A DNA stretch of 64,000 bases. Origin: Macrococcus sp. 19Msa1099 (lineage in GTDB: Bacteria; Bacillota; Bacilli; Staphylococcales; Staphylococcaceae). The position numbers and the translations under genes were made by a program. Shown in pieces: positions 17,843 to 26,885 of this stretch. Each line of letters opens with the position of its first letter. The first letter of the stretch is position 1. The notes under the pieces are model-generated. The model saw nothing but the letters and a program-made list of their open reading frames with translations, was not told the DNA's origin and ran no database searches. The DNA lies in contig CP079956.2 in the NCBI GenBank assembly GCA_019357535.2, positions 88,240-152,239 of the forward strand, in the 5' to 3' direction.

Positions 17843-18328
17843 TTACTCAGGATCAGTAAATATATTGTTATCAATGGTGTATGGGGGCTTAAAATCGCTT
17901 GAGCCATACTTCAGACTTAAAATCTGAGAAGTATCAACATTAGAGGTGATAGTATTCTTTTTGACTGAGATTATGTCATTAGAAAGCTGTATTGTAGCAT
18001 CCTGAACTTTTTGTACCATAGACTCTTTATATTCCTCTAACATCTTAATAAGCTCTTCTCTGTCTTCAGATGAAAGGTTGTCACTTAATCTACCATCACC
18101 TAATCTAGTAAATACCTCATTTAGATATTCTATAGAGTCTTTAAAATAAACTTCTAAATCTGAGAAGCTTTTCTTACTTTTAAAGAGTGGTGTCTCATTT
18201 TGTGATGTCTTTTCTTTGACAGGCTCATCAGTTAAGTTATCCTGAATCGCTTCTGTTTTAGAATGTTCCTTTTGTTCGTAAAAATCTTTTAAAGCATCAT
18301 CTACACCCTGAATAATATTTTGTGTCAT
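17843..18328 (-). CDS. Hypothetical acidic coiled-coil protein
   Basis: The 161-residue protein is hydrophilic, with no signal peptide or membrane span. Its middle (EDREELIKMLEEYKESMVQKVQD) is likely helical or coiled coil. I do not recognise a family. It is transcribed away from the wall-hydrolase/translocase operon, with about 85 bases between the starts, so a shared control region is likely. It may be an accessory or regulatory gene of that operon. Confidence 0.6.
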   Translation of the reverse strand: MTQNIIQGVDDALKDFYEQKEHSKTEAIQDNLTDEPVKEKTSQNETPLFKSKKSFSDLEVYFKDSIEYLNEVFTRLGDGRLSDNLSSEDREELIKMLEEYKESMVQKVQDATIQLSNDIISVKKNTITSNVDTSQILSLKYGSSDFKPPYTIDNNIFTDPE

Positions 18329-18413
18329 TTATTCTTCATCCCTTTCTAAAACTATAAATTCTATGGTATTATTATAGCATAATTATTAATAAATTATAAG
18401 GTAGTGATGGCTT

Positions 18414-19793
18414 TTGAGAGAAGAAAAAAGTAAAACGTTGATAAAACCTATAAAAATATTAGCGTGTCTTTCTATTCTGAATGTAACTTTGCCGATGGTT
18501 GATACTCAAAATGTAGTTAAGATGAATAATACAGCTAAAGCAGGAAACCTTATCTTTGAAGCACAGCATGGATGCTTCGATGGTAATAGTTCTGTAGATA
18601 AAGGTGACGAAAAGAAAGCAGGAGTAAAAAAGGGTGATGCTTCAGCTAATATACCTAATGCTGAAGTCATTAAAGATATCTATGATTATCTTCATGGAGA
18701 ATATGGATTTTCAACTGAATTTATTGCGGGCATAGTAGCGAACTGGATAAAGGAAGCACAACTAGATCCGACATCAAACGAACCCATGCGATCTGGGGAG
18801 AAGTCGGCAAAAGAAGCTACTTCAGGAGAGTTAGGGATCGGTTGGGGGCAGTGGAGCTTTGAGAGGCATCATGCACTTGTAGACCATGCGAAATCTATGG
18901 ATAAAGATTGGTGGGATCCTAAAGCACAGCTGGATTATATGGTAAAAGCAGATGGCATGTATGTTGACATACTAAAGGATCTTGCATTGAATTCAGGTGA
19001 TGATCCGATAGAAGAAGCTGTAAACTTTCATAATCAATGGGAACGTTCTGCTGATAGTAAGCAAACTGTTATAGCAGATAGAGGTCAAGTAGCAAAGGAT
19101 GTACTTGCCTATATGAAAGAGAACGGAATGGATGGGGCAAAAGAACCTGATAAGATAGAAAAAATAAAACAGGGCAAAAGTGGTAAAGTCTCAGCTAATT
19201 CGGCGACAAGTGATACAGGGGAAAAAGTAGTAGAAAAACTCTGTGCAGGAATGGATGATGCAATAAAGTCTACAGGTAAAATAGGTATTAGTACTAAAGT
19301 TAATGGAGAGAACGGACAAGCAATCTCTCAGAATTACGAGTACAAGGACTTGCCAGAAAAATATAAGAAGTACATTAAGTTACCTCGATTTGATGAAAAA
19401 TACCTTAAGAAGTCAGGTAATAACTTCCCGCAATACGGAAATACAGGGCAATGTACCGAGTTGACATGGGCTTATATGTACCAATTATGGGGCAAAGAGC
19501 CGCCTCAGAATGGTAATGGTAATGTGATATGGAAAGCCTATAAAGAAAAAGGGGCGAAGATAACAGATAAACCGACAGTAGGATATGGATTTTCATCTAA
19601 TAAACCACAAGCAAATGCAGGAACAGAAGAGTTTGGGCATACGGGTGTAGTCGTTGGAGTAATGCCAGATGGAAAATGGATTATGGCTAATTACAATGTA
19701 CCTCCAAAAGCAGCACCTTCTCGTACTTTATACTATACAGTGGTAAATGGAACAGATGGTAATATTAAATTCTTCAGCGGGTTAAAAAAATAA
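18414..19793 (+). CDS. Secreted wall hydrolase: phage-lysozyme-like plus CHAP domains
   Basis: This 459-residue protein starts at TTG 18414 behind AAGGTAGTGATGG and has a signal-like N-terminus (IKILACLSILNVTLPM). Residues about 75-225 match the phage tail lysozyme type (FSTEFIAGIVANWIKEAQLDP, then LGIGWGQWSFERH). The C-terminal part is a CHAP amidase/endopeptidase with Cys in GNTGQCTELTWAY, His in FGHTGVVVGV and Asn in MANYN. Two-domain muralytic enzymes of this kind open the wall for Gram-positive conjugation machines, like VirB1/TcpG. It is the first gene of the plus-strand operon. Confidence 0.87.
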   Translation: MREEKSKTLIKPIKILACLSILNVTLPMVDTQNVVKMNNTAKAGNLIFEAQHGCFDGNSSVDKGDEKKAGVKKGDASANIPNAEVIKDIYDYLHGEYGFSTEFIAGIVANWIKEAQLDPTSNEPMRSGEKSAKEATSGELGIGWGQWSFERHHALVDHAKSMDKDWWDPKAQLDYMVKADGMYVDILKDLALNSGDDPIEEAVNFHNQWERSADSKQTVIADRGQVAKDVLAYMKENGMDGAKEPDKIEKIKQGKSGKVSANSATSDTGEKVVEKLCAGMDDAIKSTGKIGISTKVNGENGQAISQNYEYKDLPEKYKKYIKLPRFDEKYLKKSGNNFPQYGNTGQCTELTWAYMYQLWGKEPPQNGNGNVIWKAYKEKGAKITDKPTVGYGFSSNKPQANAGTEEFGHTGVVVGVMPDGKWIMANYNVPPKAAPSRTLYYTVVNGTDGNIKFFSGLKK

Positions 19794-19815
19794 GAATGCA
19801 GAAAGGAGAAAGAAC

Positions 19816-20352
19816 ATGAAAGATGCTATAAGATACATATTAATAATGCTGCTAGGTATCGGTCTCTTAGTTACTTTGTTCTTCAACTATACATCTTCTA
19901 AACAGATAGAAAACGATGAGAAAAGAATTAGTGAAATTAAGGTTCCAAAAGCAAAAAGTTTTAACAAATCAATGACTCCTAATGAAGTAGAAGAGCTAGA
20001 GAAAGTGGTAAAAGGAAAGATTGATGATTTTCTCTTAGGACAGTATCAAGATGATACAAGTGGAAATGGTTCAGCTTATGACGTATTAAGAGGGGTGTTC
20101 GTCTCAAACTCAAATCCAGTGATCATTAATGAAAAGACTAGTGAAAAAGAACATATTAAGTACTATGAACCCTTTGAATATAAAATCAGTAACTTTTCAG
20201 GACAATATAATGAGCAAGGCAAAGAAGTGATGATGAATATATCTGTAAAACATGATGGAGAAGTGAGTAATGAATTATATACACTTATCTCTTTTCAATT
20301 AGACAATGATAATAAAATGATTGGAGGTGGATTGTATGGCGAAGAAAGATAG
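19816..20352 (+). CDS. Membrane-anchored protein of the transfer-like operon
   Basis: The 178-residue protein has one N-terminal membrane span (YILIMLLGIGLLVTLFF) and an extracellular part with a coiled stretch (TPNEVEELEKVVKGKIDDFLLG) and a beta-rich end. The shape resembles NTF2-like VirB8/TcpC-type transfer proteins, but no motif proves it. GAAAGGAG precedes the ATG, and the next gene starts inside its end. Confidence 0.6.
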   Translation: MKDAIRYILIMLLGIGLLVTLFFNYTSSKQIENDEKRISEIKVPKAKSFNKSMTPNEVEELEKVVKGKIDDFLLGQYQDDTSGNGSAYDVLRGVFVSNSNPVIINEKTSEKEHIKYYEPFEYKISNFSGQYNEQGKEVMMNISVKHDGEVSNELYTLISFQLDNDNKMIGGGLYGEER

Positions 20353-20914
20353 TTTTATAGAAGAAAGACGACGAAAATTAGACTTATTAATTCTTTTCTT
20401 GATAACATCGCTTATTATTTCATCGGTTATTCTATATAATAAGATGAATGAAGCAGAAGATTTGAGCAAGGACTTAACAGCAAAGCAAGAGAAAAGAGAA
20501 AAAATTATAAGTGAAAATAAAAAGATAACTGAAAAACAGATAGAAAACGATAACCTGGTAGGCAATCATGACGTCTCAGTAACATCAGAAGATTTCAATC
20601 ATTTATATTTTGACTGGAACAGTTGGGAAATGTACTCTAAAAATATGAAAGAGATACGTGAAAAGTATCCTAACCTAGAAAGAAGTAAGTATGTAGACAT
20701 ATCAGGTATGGATGTTGGAACAGGAAGAAGTCCTGAAAGTGTGCATAAGGTACAGATTTATAACACATCAAAGCAAGGAGAAATTGCAGAAATAATAAAT
20801 CAGAACCGACGTTATGATGACAGGGTGACGGAGCGACTTATATTTAAAGTATCTGAATATGATAAAGGAAGATATGATATCAAAGAATTCAAAGTCTATA
20901 ACAGAGCTTTATAG
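20336..20914 (+). CDS. Single-span membrane protein of the transfer-like operon
   Basis: From the ATG at 20336, with GGAGGTGG upstream, this protein of 192 residues has a basic start, a membrane helix (LLILFLITSLIISSVILY) and an extracellular coiled coil. It overlaps the previous gene by 17 bases, so the two are translated together. I do not recognise a family. With its neighbour it may form a small membrane complex beside the FtsK-like pump. Confidence 0.6.
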   Translation: MAKKDSFIEERRRKLDLLILFLITSLIISSVILYNKMNEAEDLSKDLTAKQEKREKIISENKKITEKQIENDNLVGNHDVSVTSEDFNHLYFDWNSWEMYSKNMKEIREKYPNLERSKYVDISGMDVGTGRSPESVHKVQIYNTSKQGEIAEIINQNRRYDDRVTERLIFKVSEYDKGRYDIKEFKVYNRAL

Positions 20915-20925
20915 GGGATGTTTAT

Positions 20926-21399
20926 ATGGAATTATACAAGATAACAGAGTTTGCGGAGCTGATAGGAAAAACTCCGCAGACTCTTAGAATTTGGGATAAA
21001 AAAGGAAAGCTCAAACCAAACTACAGAGACGAAAATGGCTGGCGTCTTTACACGGAAGAACAGCTCAAAGAGTATCTGAGAAGTACCAGCACAATCCCTA
21101 AAAAAAGAAATATTGTATACATAAAAGATCACATCAGGTATGAGGAAGAAAAACAGCTTATCTTAATTGATAGATACTGTAGGAAAGAGAAAGTAAAGGT
21201 AGATGAAGTGATATATGAAAAAGGTAAGTTCTATGAAACCAGTCTATTCAAGGCAATAGTAGATGAGATAATAAGAGGTGAAGTAGAGTATCTCATTATC
21301 ATAGACCGAGATGTTTTCTATCCTAGCATATTCACTATATTCTTCCAGTTGATAGAAAATACTGATACTAAGTTGATGATTATATCAGAATTAATATAA
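20926..21399 (+). CDS. MerR-type HTH protein with degenerate resolvase-like domain
   Basis: The 157-residue protein opens with a MerR-like winged HTH (YKITEFAELIGKTPQTLRIW, then KGKLKPNYRDENGWRLYTEEQ). The rest (RYEEEKQLILIDRYCRKEKV, and a core EVEYLIIIDRDVFY) has the shape of the catalytic domain of IS607-type serine recombinases. The nucleophile Ser of the YARVSS motif is not visible where YIKDHIRYEEEK stands, and the LDRLxR helix is changed. It could be a regulator derived from a transposon recombinase. Its place in the operon suggests control of transfer or a DNA-architectural role. Confidence 0.66.
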   Translation: MELYKITEFAELIGKTPQTLRIWDKKGKLKPNYRDENGWRLYTEEQLKEYLRSTSTIPKKRNIVYIKDHIRYEEEKQLILIDRYCRKEKVKVDEVIYEKGKFYETSLFKAIVDEIIRGEVEYLIIIDRDVFYPSIFTIFFQLIENTDTKLMIISELI

Positions 21400-21721
21400 T
21401 AAAAGTATATAAAATGATATTAATACTATATTATATGCTAGTAATATATATATAGTATGTGATACTATTTATATAGCCTATTAATTTAGGCATAGTGTTG
21501 ATTTTGTCTTACTGTTCTTTCCTTTTCAGTGAGACAAATTAATGTTATCTGCACTTCCTTATCTTGGAATTGCTGTGTGTGGGGCATATAGTTCATACTA
21601 TATGCCTTTTAATTATGTAAAACGTAACATTATTTTTCCTAGATTTTATATTTTCATGATATAATTAATATAAAATAATTAACTAAATATAATTAATTCA
21701 GAGCAGATAGGAAGTGATTAA
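21400..21721 (+). promoter_or_regulatory. Non-coding stretch with two stem-loops
   Basis: No gene is seen. A 12-bp stem (TTTGTCTTACTG at 21503-21514 against 21527-21538, one T-G pair) is followed by a second stem (GGCATATAG at 21583 with CTATATGCC at 21598) and TTTTAAT, which reads as a terminator. The first part of the operon may end here, or a leader RNA may attenuate the downstream genes. Confidence 0.5.
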
Positions 21722-21955
21722 ATGGATGAGACAAAGAAGATACTAAAAAAGGTTAATCAGCTATTAGATGATGAGTCGATTTCTTCGTACAGGATTAATA
21801 AGGAAACACAGATAGCTATCGCAACGTTACATCGTTTAAGAACGGGTAAATCTAAGGTAGAATATATGCAATTCAGGTCTGTAATGGCACTTTATCAATT
21901 TTACATAGACTATGAAAAAAAGTTAAAAAAGCAGAAAAAAGAAGAAAATAAATAG
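21722..21955 (+). CDS. Small Cro-like DNA-binding protein
   Basis: The 77-residue protein has a predicted HTH (SSYRINKETQIAIATLHRLRTG) and a short helical tail rich in Lys. It resembles the N-terminal parts of the proteins at 54243 and 56040, with the shared pattern of a xxYxIxKxTxxxxxTIxRLRxG helix pair followed by a Leu-Tyr-Gln-like helix. It sits at the head of a new transcript with AGGAAGTG before the ATG and may repress the operon. Confidence 0.62.
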   Translation: MDETKKILKKVNQLLDDESISSYRINKETQIAIATLHRLRTGKSKVEYMQFRSVMALYQFYIDYEKKLKKQKKEENK

Positions 21956-22003
21956 TACTCATATACCTGATTTCATGTTTAATTTAAGAAAGGGTGAACC
22001 TTA

Positions 22004-22732
22004 ATGAAGTTTAATACTACACAGAAAGATTTACTTAAAAGGGGATTTACAAGCGCTTTAAGAAGAAAAAATGAACTTTTAGAAGAATATAAGAGAAAGC
22101 ATCCTGAACTATATAATGAAATTATTCATGATTATCTTGTGTGGGATGGTTTCCCTAAAGATGTTAAAGCAGAAAAAGTGGATTATACAGTAGATATATC
22201 AGGTGATCCTGAAGCCCTAGTGCAGATATTAGAAATTAGAGAGATTATCCAGGACGAAGAACAGTTTAAAGCAAATATAGAAAACGATAAATTCTATATT
22301 GATAATATAATAGACGTACCTATGTATATTGATATGCAAGTGACGATTAAAACAACTGTAGAAGAATATATGGATAAGTTTCCTGATGGCGAATATATAT
22401 CTTATAGACTGAATAATTACTACGAGGAAGAAGAGTTTGTGAAATTCCTAGAGGAGAAAGAGGATGTAAAAGAATGGATTAAACGAGAAGCGAAGCAAGA
22501 AGGTTTCCCTGATGATGTAGATCTAGAGAAATTGAAATACACTTTACATCCAAACGTTTCCGGAAATCAGATGCATAGAGTTGCAGAACACATACATCAA
22601 AGAGAAGTAATTACAGAAGAAAATCCACTTTATAAGTTTATACCAAATGAACTCTATTCTTACATCTATAATCATGCACTATTTGATTTGAGATTAGAAT
22701 TAAATCAGACACCTGAAGAATATTCAGAATAG
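22004..22732 (+). CDS. Hypothetical acidic protein
   Basis: This 242-residue hydrophilic protein is very rich in Glu and Asp and has no signal or membrane span. Two segments look like diverged copies of one another (LKRGFTSALRRKNELLEEY... GFPKDVKAEKVDYT near the start and EWIKREAKQEGFPDDVDLEKLKYT later). I do not recognise a family. AAGGGTGAACC precedes the ATG and a short stem-loop with a T run (22731-22754) follows the stop. Confidence 0.6.
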   Translation: MKFNTTQKDLLKRGFTSALRRKNELLEEYKRKHPELYNEIIHDYLVWDGFPKDVKAEKVDYTVDISGDPEALVQILEIREIIQDEEQFKANIENDKFYIDNIIDVPMYIDMQVTIKTTVEEYMDKFPDGEYISYRLNNYYEEEEFVKFLEEKEDVKEWIKREAKQEGFPDDVDLEKLKYTLHPNVSGNQMHRVAEHIHQREVITEENPLYKFIPNELYSYIYNHALFDLRLELNQTPEEYSE

Positions 22733-22754
22733 CATAATTTAATTATGCTATTTT
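22731..22754 (+). terminator. Short rho-independent terminator
   Basis: AGCATAA pairs with TTATGCT, followed by ATTTTTT, directly at the stop codon of the acidic protein gene. Confidence 0.65.
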
Positions 22755-22818
22755 TTATATTTAATTTACAAATAAGAACGAAATATATATATAATTCAAA
22801 TTAAAGGTGGTGTATTTC

Positions 22819-23721
22819 TTGAAAGAGTTCTTAAACAAAATAATCATAACATTTCTGATTATATTAACATTTGTATTTATTATACTTTTTAATGGAATGA
22901 GTCCAGGTAAAATGTTGGATAAATTTAATCTTGATAGTAATTTCATAGATGACATTAAGTATCTCTTCGTAGAAAAAGATCAGTTATTAGATGTCGATGA
23001 GAAGAGTTTGGTTAATGAACCTTACATACCATCAAAGTATCCTGAAAACTATAAGTTTATCGGTGATGGTAAGACTATAATAAATCAAAAGGATATGAAA
23101 TTATTGAGGAGTGAAGGAAGTAAAGAAGGTTGGGTGAAATATAGTAACCTTGATAATAAAGGTAGATCTAGAGAGGTTTTCTCGCTGATTGATTATGAAG
23201 CAGTATATAAAAACTCTTCAGCAGTGAAAGAAAGACCATCATTTGATAGTAATTTAAAGATAGCAGGCGAGTTTTCAGATGGTACTTTTAATATCTTTAC
23301 TAGAAGTTGGGATGGGGAACAAAGAAATAATCGTATAGAACAATTATCGAATTATAGAGGTTATATCTATAATAAGAGTCATCTATTAGCGTGGTCTTTA
23401 GGCGGAGACATGAAGGCGCATAATGTGATATTAGGAACTAGAGCGCAAAATGTAGGAACAAACAGAGGTCAAGGTAGCGGTGGCATGGGATATATAGAAA
23501 GCATTGTAAGAAACAGTTTATATAATAATAAGTCACTGAAAGTATATTATCATGTGAAGCCAGTATATAAAGAAGACGAGTTGATACCGAGAGGTGTGAG
23601 AGTAAGAGCATATTCGCTAAATGATGAAGGAAGAACTTTGAATATAGATATATGGACATTCAACGCACAGCCAGATGTAACTATTGATTATGTCAATGGT
23701 ACATACAAGAAGCAAATATAA
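22819..23721 (+). CDS. Membrane-anchored DNA/RNA non-specific nuclease (EndA-like)
   Basis: The TTG at 22819 with AAAGGTGG upstream gives a protein of about 300 residues with an N-terminal membrane helix (ITFLIILTFVFIILFNG). The C-terminal half matches the beta-beta-alpha-metal nucleases of the EndA/NucA type: IYNKSHLLAWSLGGDMKAHN holds the catalytic His, and NVILGTRAQNVGTNRG the metal-binding Asn. Such nucleases act at the cell surface in DNA uptake or degrade competitor DNA. Directly upstream of an FtsK-like pump it could process or clear DNA during transfer. Confidence 0.8.
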   Translation: MKEFLNKIIITFLIILTFVFIILFNGMSPGKMLDKFNLDSNFIDDIKYLFVEKDQLLDVDEKSLVNEPYIPSKYPENYKFIGDGKTIINQKDMKLLRSEGSKEGWVKYSNLDNKGRSREVFSLIDYEAVYKNSSAVKERPSFDSNLKIAGEFSDGTFNIFTRSWDGEQRNNRIEQLSNYRGYIYNKSHLLAWSLGGDMKAHNVILGTRAQNVGTNRGQGSGGMGYIESIVRNSLYNNKSLKVYYHVKPVYKEDELIPRGVRVRAYSLNDEGRTLNIDIWTFNAQPDVTIDYVNGTYKKQI

Positions 23722-23742
23722 AGAGGAAAGGAAGTTGCAGAA

Positions 23743-26163
23743 ATGAAAAGTAAATATCCGTTTGCAGGCATATCTAAAAATATATACTTTGCTTTAAAGA
23801 CTACAACAGTAATAACCGTCATTCTATTAGTATTAGGGTTAATATTATCAATTTTATCTAAATGGATCATTAAAGCGGCAGAATTCTTATTTGAGCCTAA
23901 CTATGCGCATAACTGGTTTATAGAAACAAATGCTAAAAATGATGGTGCAATGTCGAAATTACCATTTGTTGAAAAGATTTTTGCTGATACATCAAATTGG
24001 AGTGAGAATATTGCTAGTGCTATATCGCTAGAGAGTGGGACGTTGATATCTAGTATTCTGAAAACTGCATTGATAGTATTTACGATACTTTTAGTGCTAT
24101 ATATTATCACAATAGTTTTAAGGCATCATAAGGGAGAAATTGAGCCATTTCTAAATGATAGAGAGTCGTTTAAGTTAAAAAGGCAGATTATCAGCTCACT
24201 AGGAGCAGGGATTAGAGATATCTATGATGAAAGTGATAGAAAATTAAAGAAAAAGGAACATGGCGCAAGGTTTGCTATAAGAAGAATGCAGGTCGAAATT
24301 CACACAACGCTTGATAAAGGACAGCAGAGACCAACTAAGAAATACTCTGTAACAATCAGAAAACCTAGAAAGACAGAAATAAATAGAATGGTGCTGACGA
24401 AGATTAGAGATCTACATGATATATTAACGGATCTCACGGACGGAGTAAGTTTTGATCAGATGAAAACGACTGCAAATAGAAGATACTATGTATATGAAGG
24501 TGCGGAAGAAAAAGAACTGAAAGAAGCTAGAAGCGTAATCAAAAGACGTGAAAGGTACAAAAATAGAAATAGTAATGGTGCAATGATTAGTGAAAGTCAG
24601 ACAGTAAAGACTACTTTCCCCTTAGAGCTTATTAATGACGTAAGCGAAAAAGTAGAGATAGAAAAACGACGTGCAAAGGAATTTACAGAAGGTATTCAGG
24701 AACAGGTGACAGATCAACTTTCTACAATTGGATTGCAGGCAAACATAACAGAGACGTTTATATCAAGTAAGACAGCAGTATTCAGCTATTCGTATAGATA
24801 TAACCCTAATCAACCGCACGATAGTAAAATTGCTAAAGCCATTAGTGATAGGTTGAAGATAAGAGGAGTTGTAGCAAGTTCTGATGCTGGTAAAGTTGAT
24901 GTAGAAGTACCATTTCCAAGCGATGATAATAAGCCTGACTACATTGCAATTCCTATTGATTATAGAGCCATGCTTCATTCGATGCTAGAAAATGTTAAAC
25001 CGAATGATGACATGAGTACAATGTATGGTGTTGTTAAAGATGGTTCACCTGTAATAAGAAAAGTTAGTGATGCACCACATATGCTTGTAGTTGGTGCAAC
25101 TGGTTCAGGTAAATCTGTAGCACTAAATACGATTTTAATTGGTTTATTATCACATAATACACCTGATGATGTTCAGCTGATGATTATAGATCCGAAGAAA
25201 GTAGAATTTAAGATGTTTAAAGACTCTCCATACATGATTACAAACCCGATAACCGATGTAGAAGATGCAGAAGCAGCCTTAGAATATGCGGTGATGGAGA
25301 TGGAAGAGCGATACAAAAAATTAGAAGATAACAATGTAAGAAAAATTTCTGATTACAATAAGTTGGCATTAAAAGATGAAAAAATGGAAAAAATGAAATA
25401 CTGGTTTATTGTAATAGATGAATTCTCAGACTTTAAAGATACATTGGAAGATTTTAAGAATGTAGAGAAAATGATAAAACGATTAGGTCAAAAAGCGAGA
25501 GCTTGTGGTATACATCTTATTCTTGCTACACAAACACCTCGTGCTGAGGTAATTACGGGAATAATCAAAGCAAACTTACCGTTAAAAATTGCGTTTCAGA
25601 CAAGTACGAGACTTGAAAGTACTATTGCTTTAGATGACACTTCTCATGTTATGACTGCTGATGAATTGTTAGGAAAAGGGGACGGTCTGATGAAAAGTGG
25701 CTCAAATGTAACCCGCTTTCAGGGCGCTTTTATTTCAGATGAAGAAATTGATAATATCACCACATACTGGAGAGAAAATTATGCCAAGCCTGTCTTCGTA
25801 GACTATAAGGCAATAGTTGCTAGAGCGCATGGAGAAGAGATATCAGATGATACATTTGAACAGTATAGTGCAATGATGAATCTACAACAGACAAGATTGG
25901 ATAATAATGTATCTGAAAGATCATATCCAATTAAAAAGACAGCATTAGAGAAAGCGCAGGAAAGACAGGAGAAAAAGGAGCGTACATATAAAGTGGATAT
26001 GTCTAAATACTTTAAAGACGTACCTCTGATTAAAACCGAAAAATCAGATGCTGCAAATACACAACCTCAACCTGAAGATAAACAGAAAGATAAAAATAAA
26101 AGCGTAGAGAAGCATAGGTACTCTGACAAAGAAAAATCTACAAGTGATATTCTAGGACTGTAG
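23743..26163 (+). CDS. FtsK/SpoIIIE-type DNA translocase
   Basis: The 806-residue protein has two membrane helices (ITVILLVLGLILSILSKW; IVFTILLVLYIITIVL) and a RecA-like motor: Walker A GATGSGKS at 451-458, Walker B WFIVIDEFSDF at about 554-564 and HLILATQTPR. The length and domain order match conjugative FtsK-like proteins. No gamma DNA-reading domain is seen; the C-terminus is a charged linker. Proteins of this class pump double-stranded DNA, as TraB does in Streptomyces plasmids. No relaxase is visible in this window, so double-stranded transfer is a serious possibility, though Tcp-type coupling proteins also use this fold. Confidence 0.86.
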   Translation: MKSKYPFAGISKNIYFALKTTTVITVILLVLGLILSILSKWIIKAAEFLFEPNYAHNWFIETNAKNDGAMSKLPFVEKIFADTSNWSENIASAISLESGTLISSILKTALIVFTILLVLYIITIVLRHHKGEIEPFLNDRESFKLKRQIISSLGAGIRDIYDESDRKLKKKEHGARFAIRRMQVEIHTTLDKGQQRPTKKYSVTIRKPRKTEINRMVLTKIRDLHDILTDLTDGVSFDQMKTTANRRYYVYEGAEEKELKEARSVIKRRERYKNRNSNGAMISESQTVKTTFPLELINDVSEKVEIEKRRAKEFTEGIQEQVTDQLSTIGLQANITETFISSKTAVFSYSYRYNPNQPHDSKIAKAISDRLKIRGVVASSDAGKVDVEVPFPSDDNKPDYIAIPIDYRAMLHSMLENVKPNDDMSTMYGVVKDGSPVIRKVSDAPHMLVVGATGSGKSVALNTILIGLLSHNTPDDVQLMIIDPKKVEFKMFKDSPYMITNPITDVEDAEAALEYAVMEMEERYKKLEDNNVRKISDYNKLALKDEKMEKMKYWFIVIDEFSDFKDTLEDFKNVEKMIKRLGQKARACGIHLILATQTPRAEVITGIIKANLPLKIAFQTSTRLESTIALDDTSHVMTADELLGKGDGLMKSGSNVTRFQGAFISDEEIDNITTYWRENYAKPVFVDYKAIVARAHGEEISDDTFEQYSAMMNLQQTRLDNNVSERSYPIKKTALEKAQERQEKKERTYKVDMSKYFKDVPLIKTEKSDAANTQPQPEDKQKDKNKSVEKHRYSDKEKSTSDILGL

Positions 26164-26165
26164 GC

Positions 26166-26846
26166 ATGAATATATTTGAACGTGTCGGAAGATGGTTAAC
26201 ACCCTATAAATACGCTTTTGATAAAGAAGAATATCATCAGGTAGAGAAGAGTAGTAGAAGAGCGAAACTAAGCAATAATAAAAAGCAGGAAAAAGACATG
26301 CCTGTAATGAAGCAGGAAGAACTCAGTGACTTTCTAGAACGTGGTGAAATCGGAGTAAGTATAGTGAATATAAAAGAAATCATGGATGAAAAAAGTGCGT
26401 TAGAAAGGCTTCTACACAGCGCATCACACAATGGTTACTTTATCCATACTGAAGAACATCATCAGTTAGCAATCCGCTTTAGAAAAGTTTCAGCATGGAA
26501 TTATTATGAACGCTCTAATAAGCGTAGAGTTAAATTGAAGCCACTAATTGAGTACAAGGAGAAAGGGCTGAGTGATAAAACGCATTTAATTCCTGTCGGG
26601 TTTCATGGATCAGAAAATGATGAAAGACTACTGATAGATTTTGATAGTACATTAAACAGAAAGCATCTGAAGAAGTTTGAAGATTATATTGCAAAAATTA
26701 ACGAAAAATCTGATGTATTATGGTTTATAAATATTGTTCGGCAGCAGGATGACACAATGATCTGGAATGCTTCTGTGTGGGATGAACATGGAGATGTAAT
26801 AAAAAGAGAAAGTTTTCATGATAAGAATAAGGTAAGGTGGCGATAA
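26166..26846 (+). CDS. Hypothetical protein coupled to the translocase gene
   Basis: This 226-residue soluble protein starts two bases after the translocase stop, so coupling is likely. It is basic near the N-terminus and mixed alpha/beta later (LLIDFDSTLNRKHLKKFEDYIA; VLWFINIVRQQDDTMIWNASVW). No family is recognised. It is probably a partner of the pump. Confidence 0.58.
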   Translation: MNIFERVGRWLTPYKYAFDKEEYHQVEKSSRRAKLSNNKKQEKDMPVMKQEELSDFLERGEIGVSIVNIKEIMDEKSALERLLHSASHNGYFIHTEEHHQLAIRFRKVSAWNYYERSNKRRVKLKPLIEYKEKGLSDKTHLIPVGFHGSENDERLLIDFDSTLNRKHLKKFEDYIAKINEKSDVLWFINIVRQQDDTMIWNASVWDEHGDVIKRESFHDKNKVRWR

Positions 26847-26885
26847 TACAATATCGCCACCTACTATGTAGATAGGGTGTTATAT

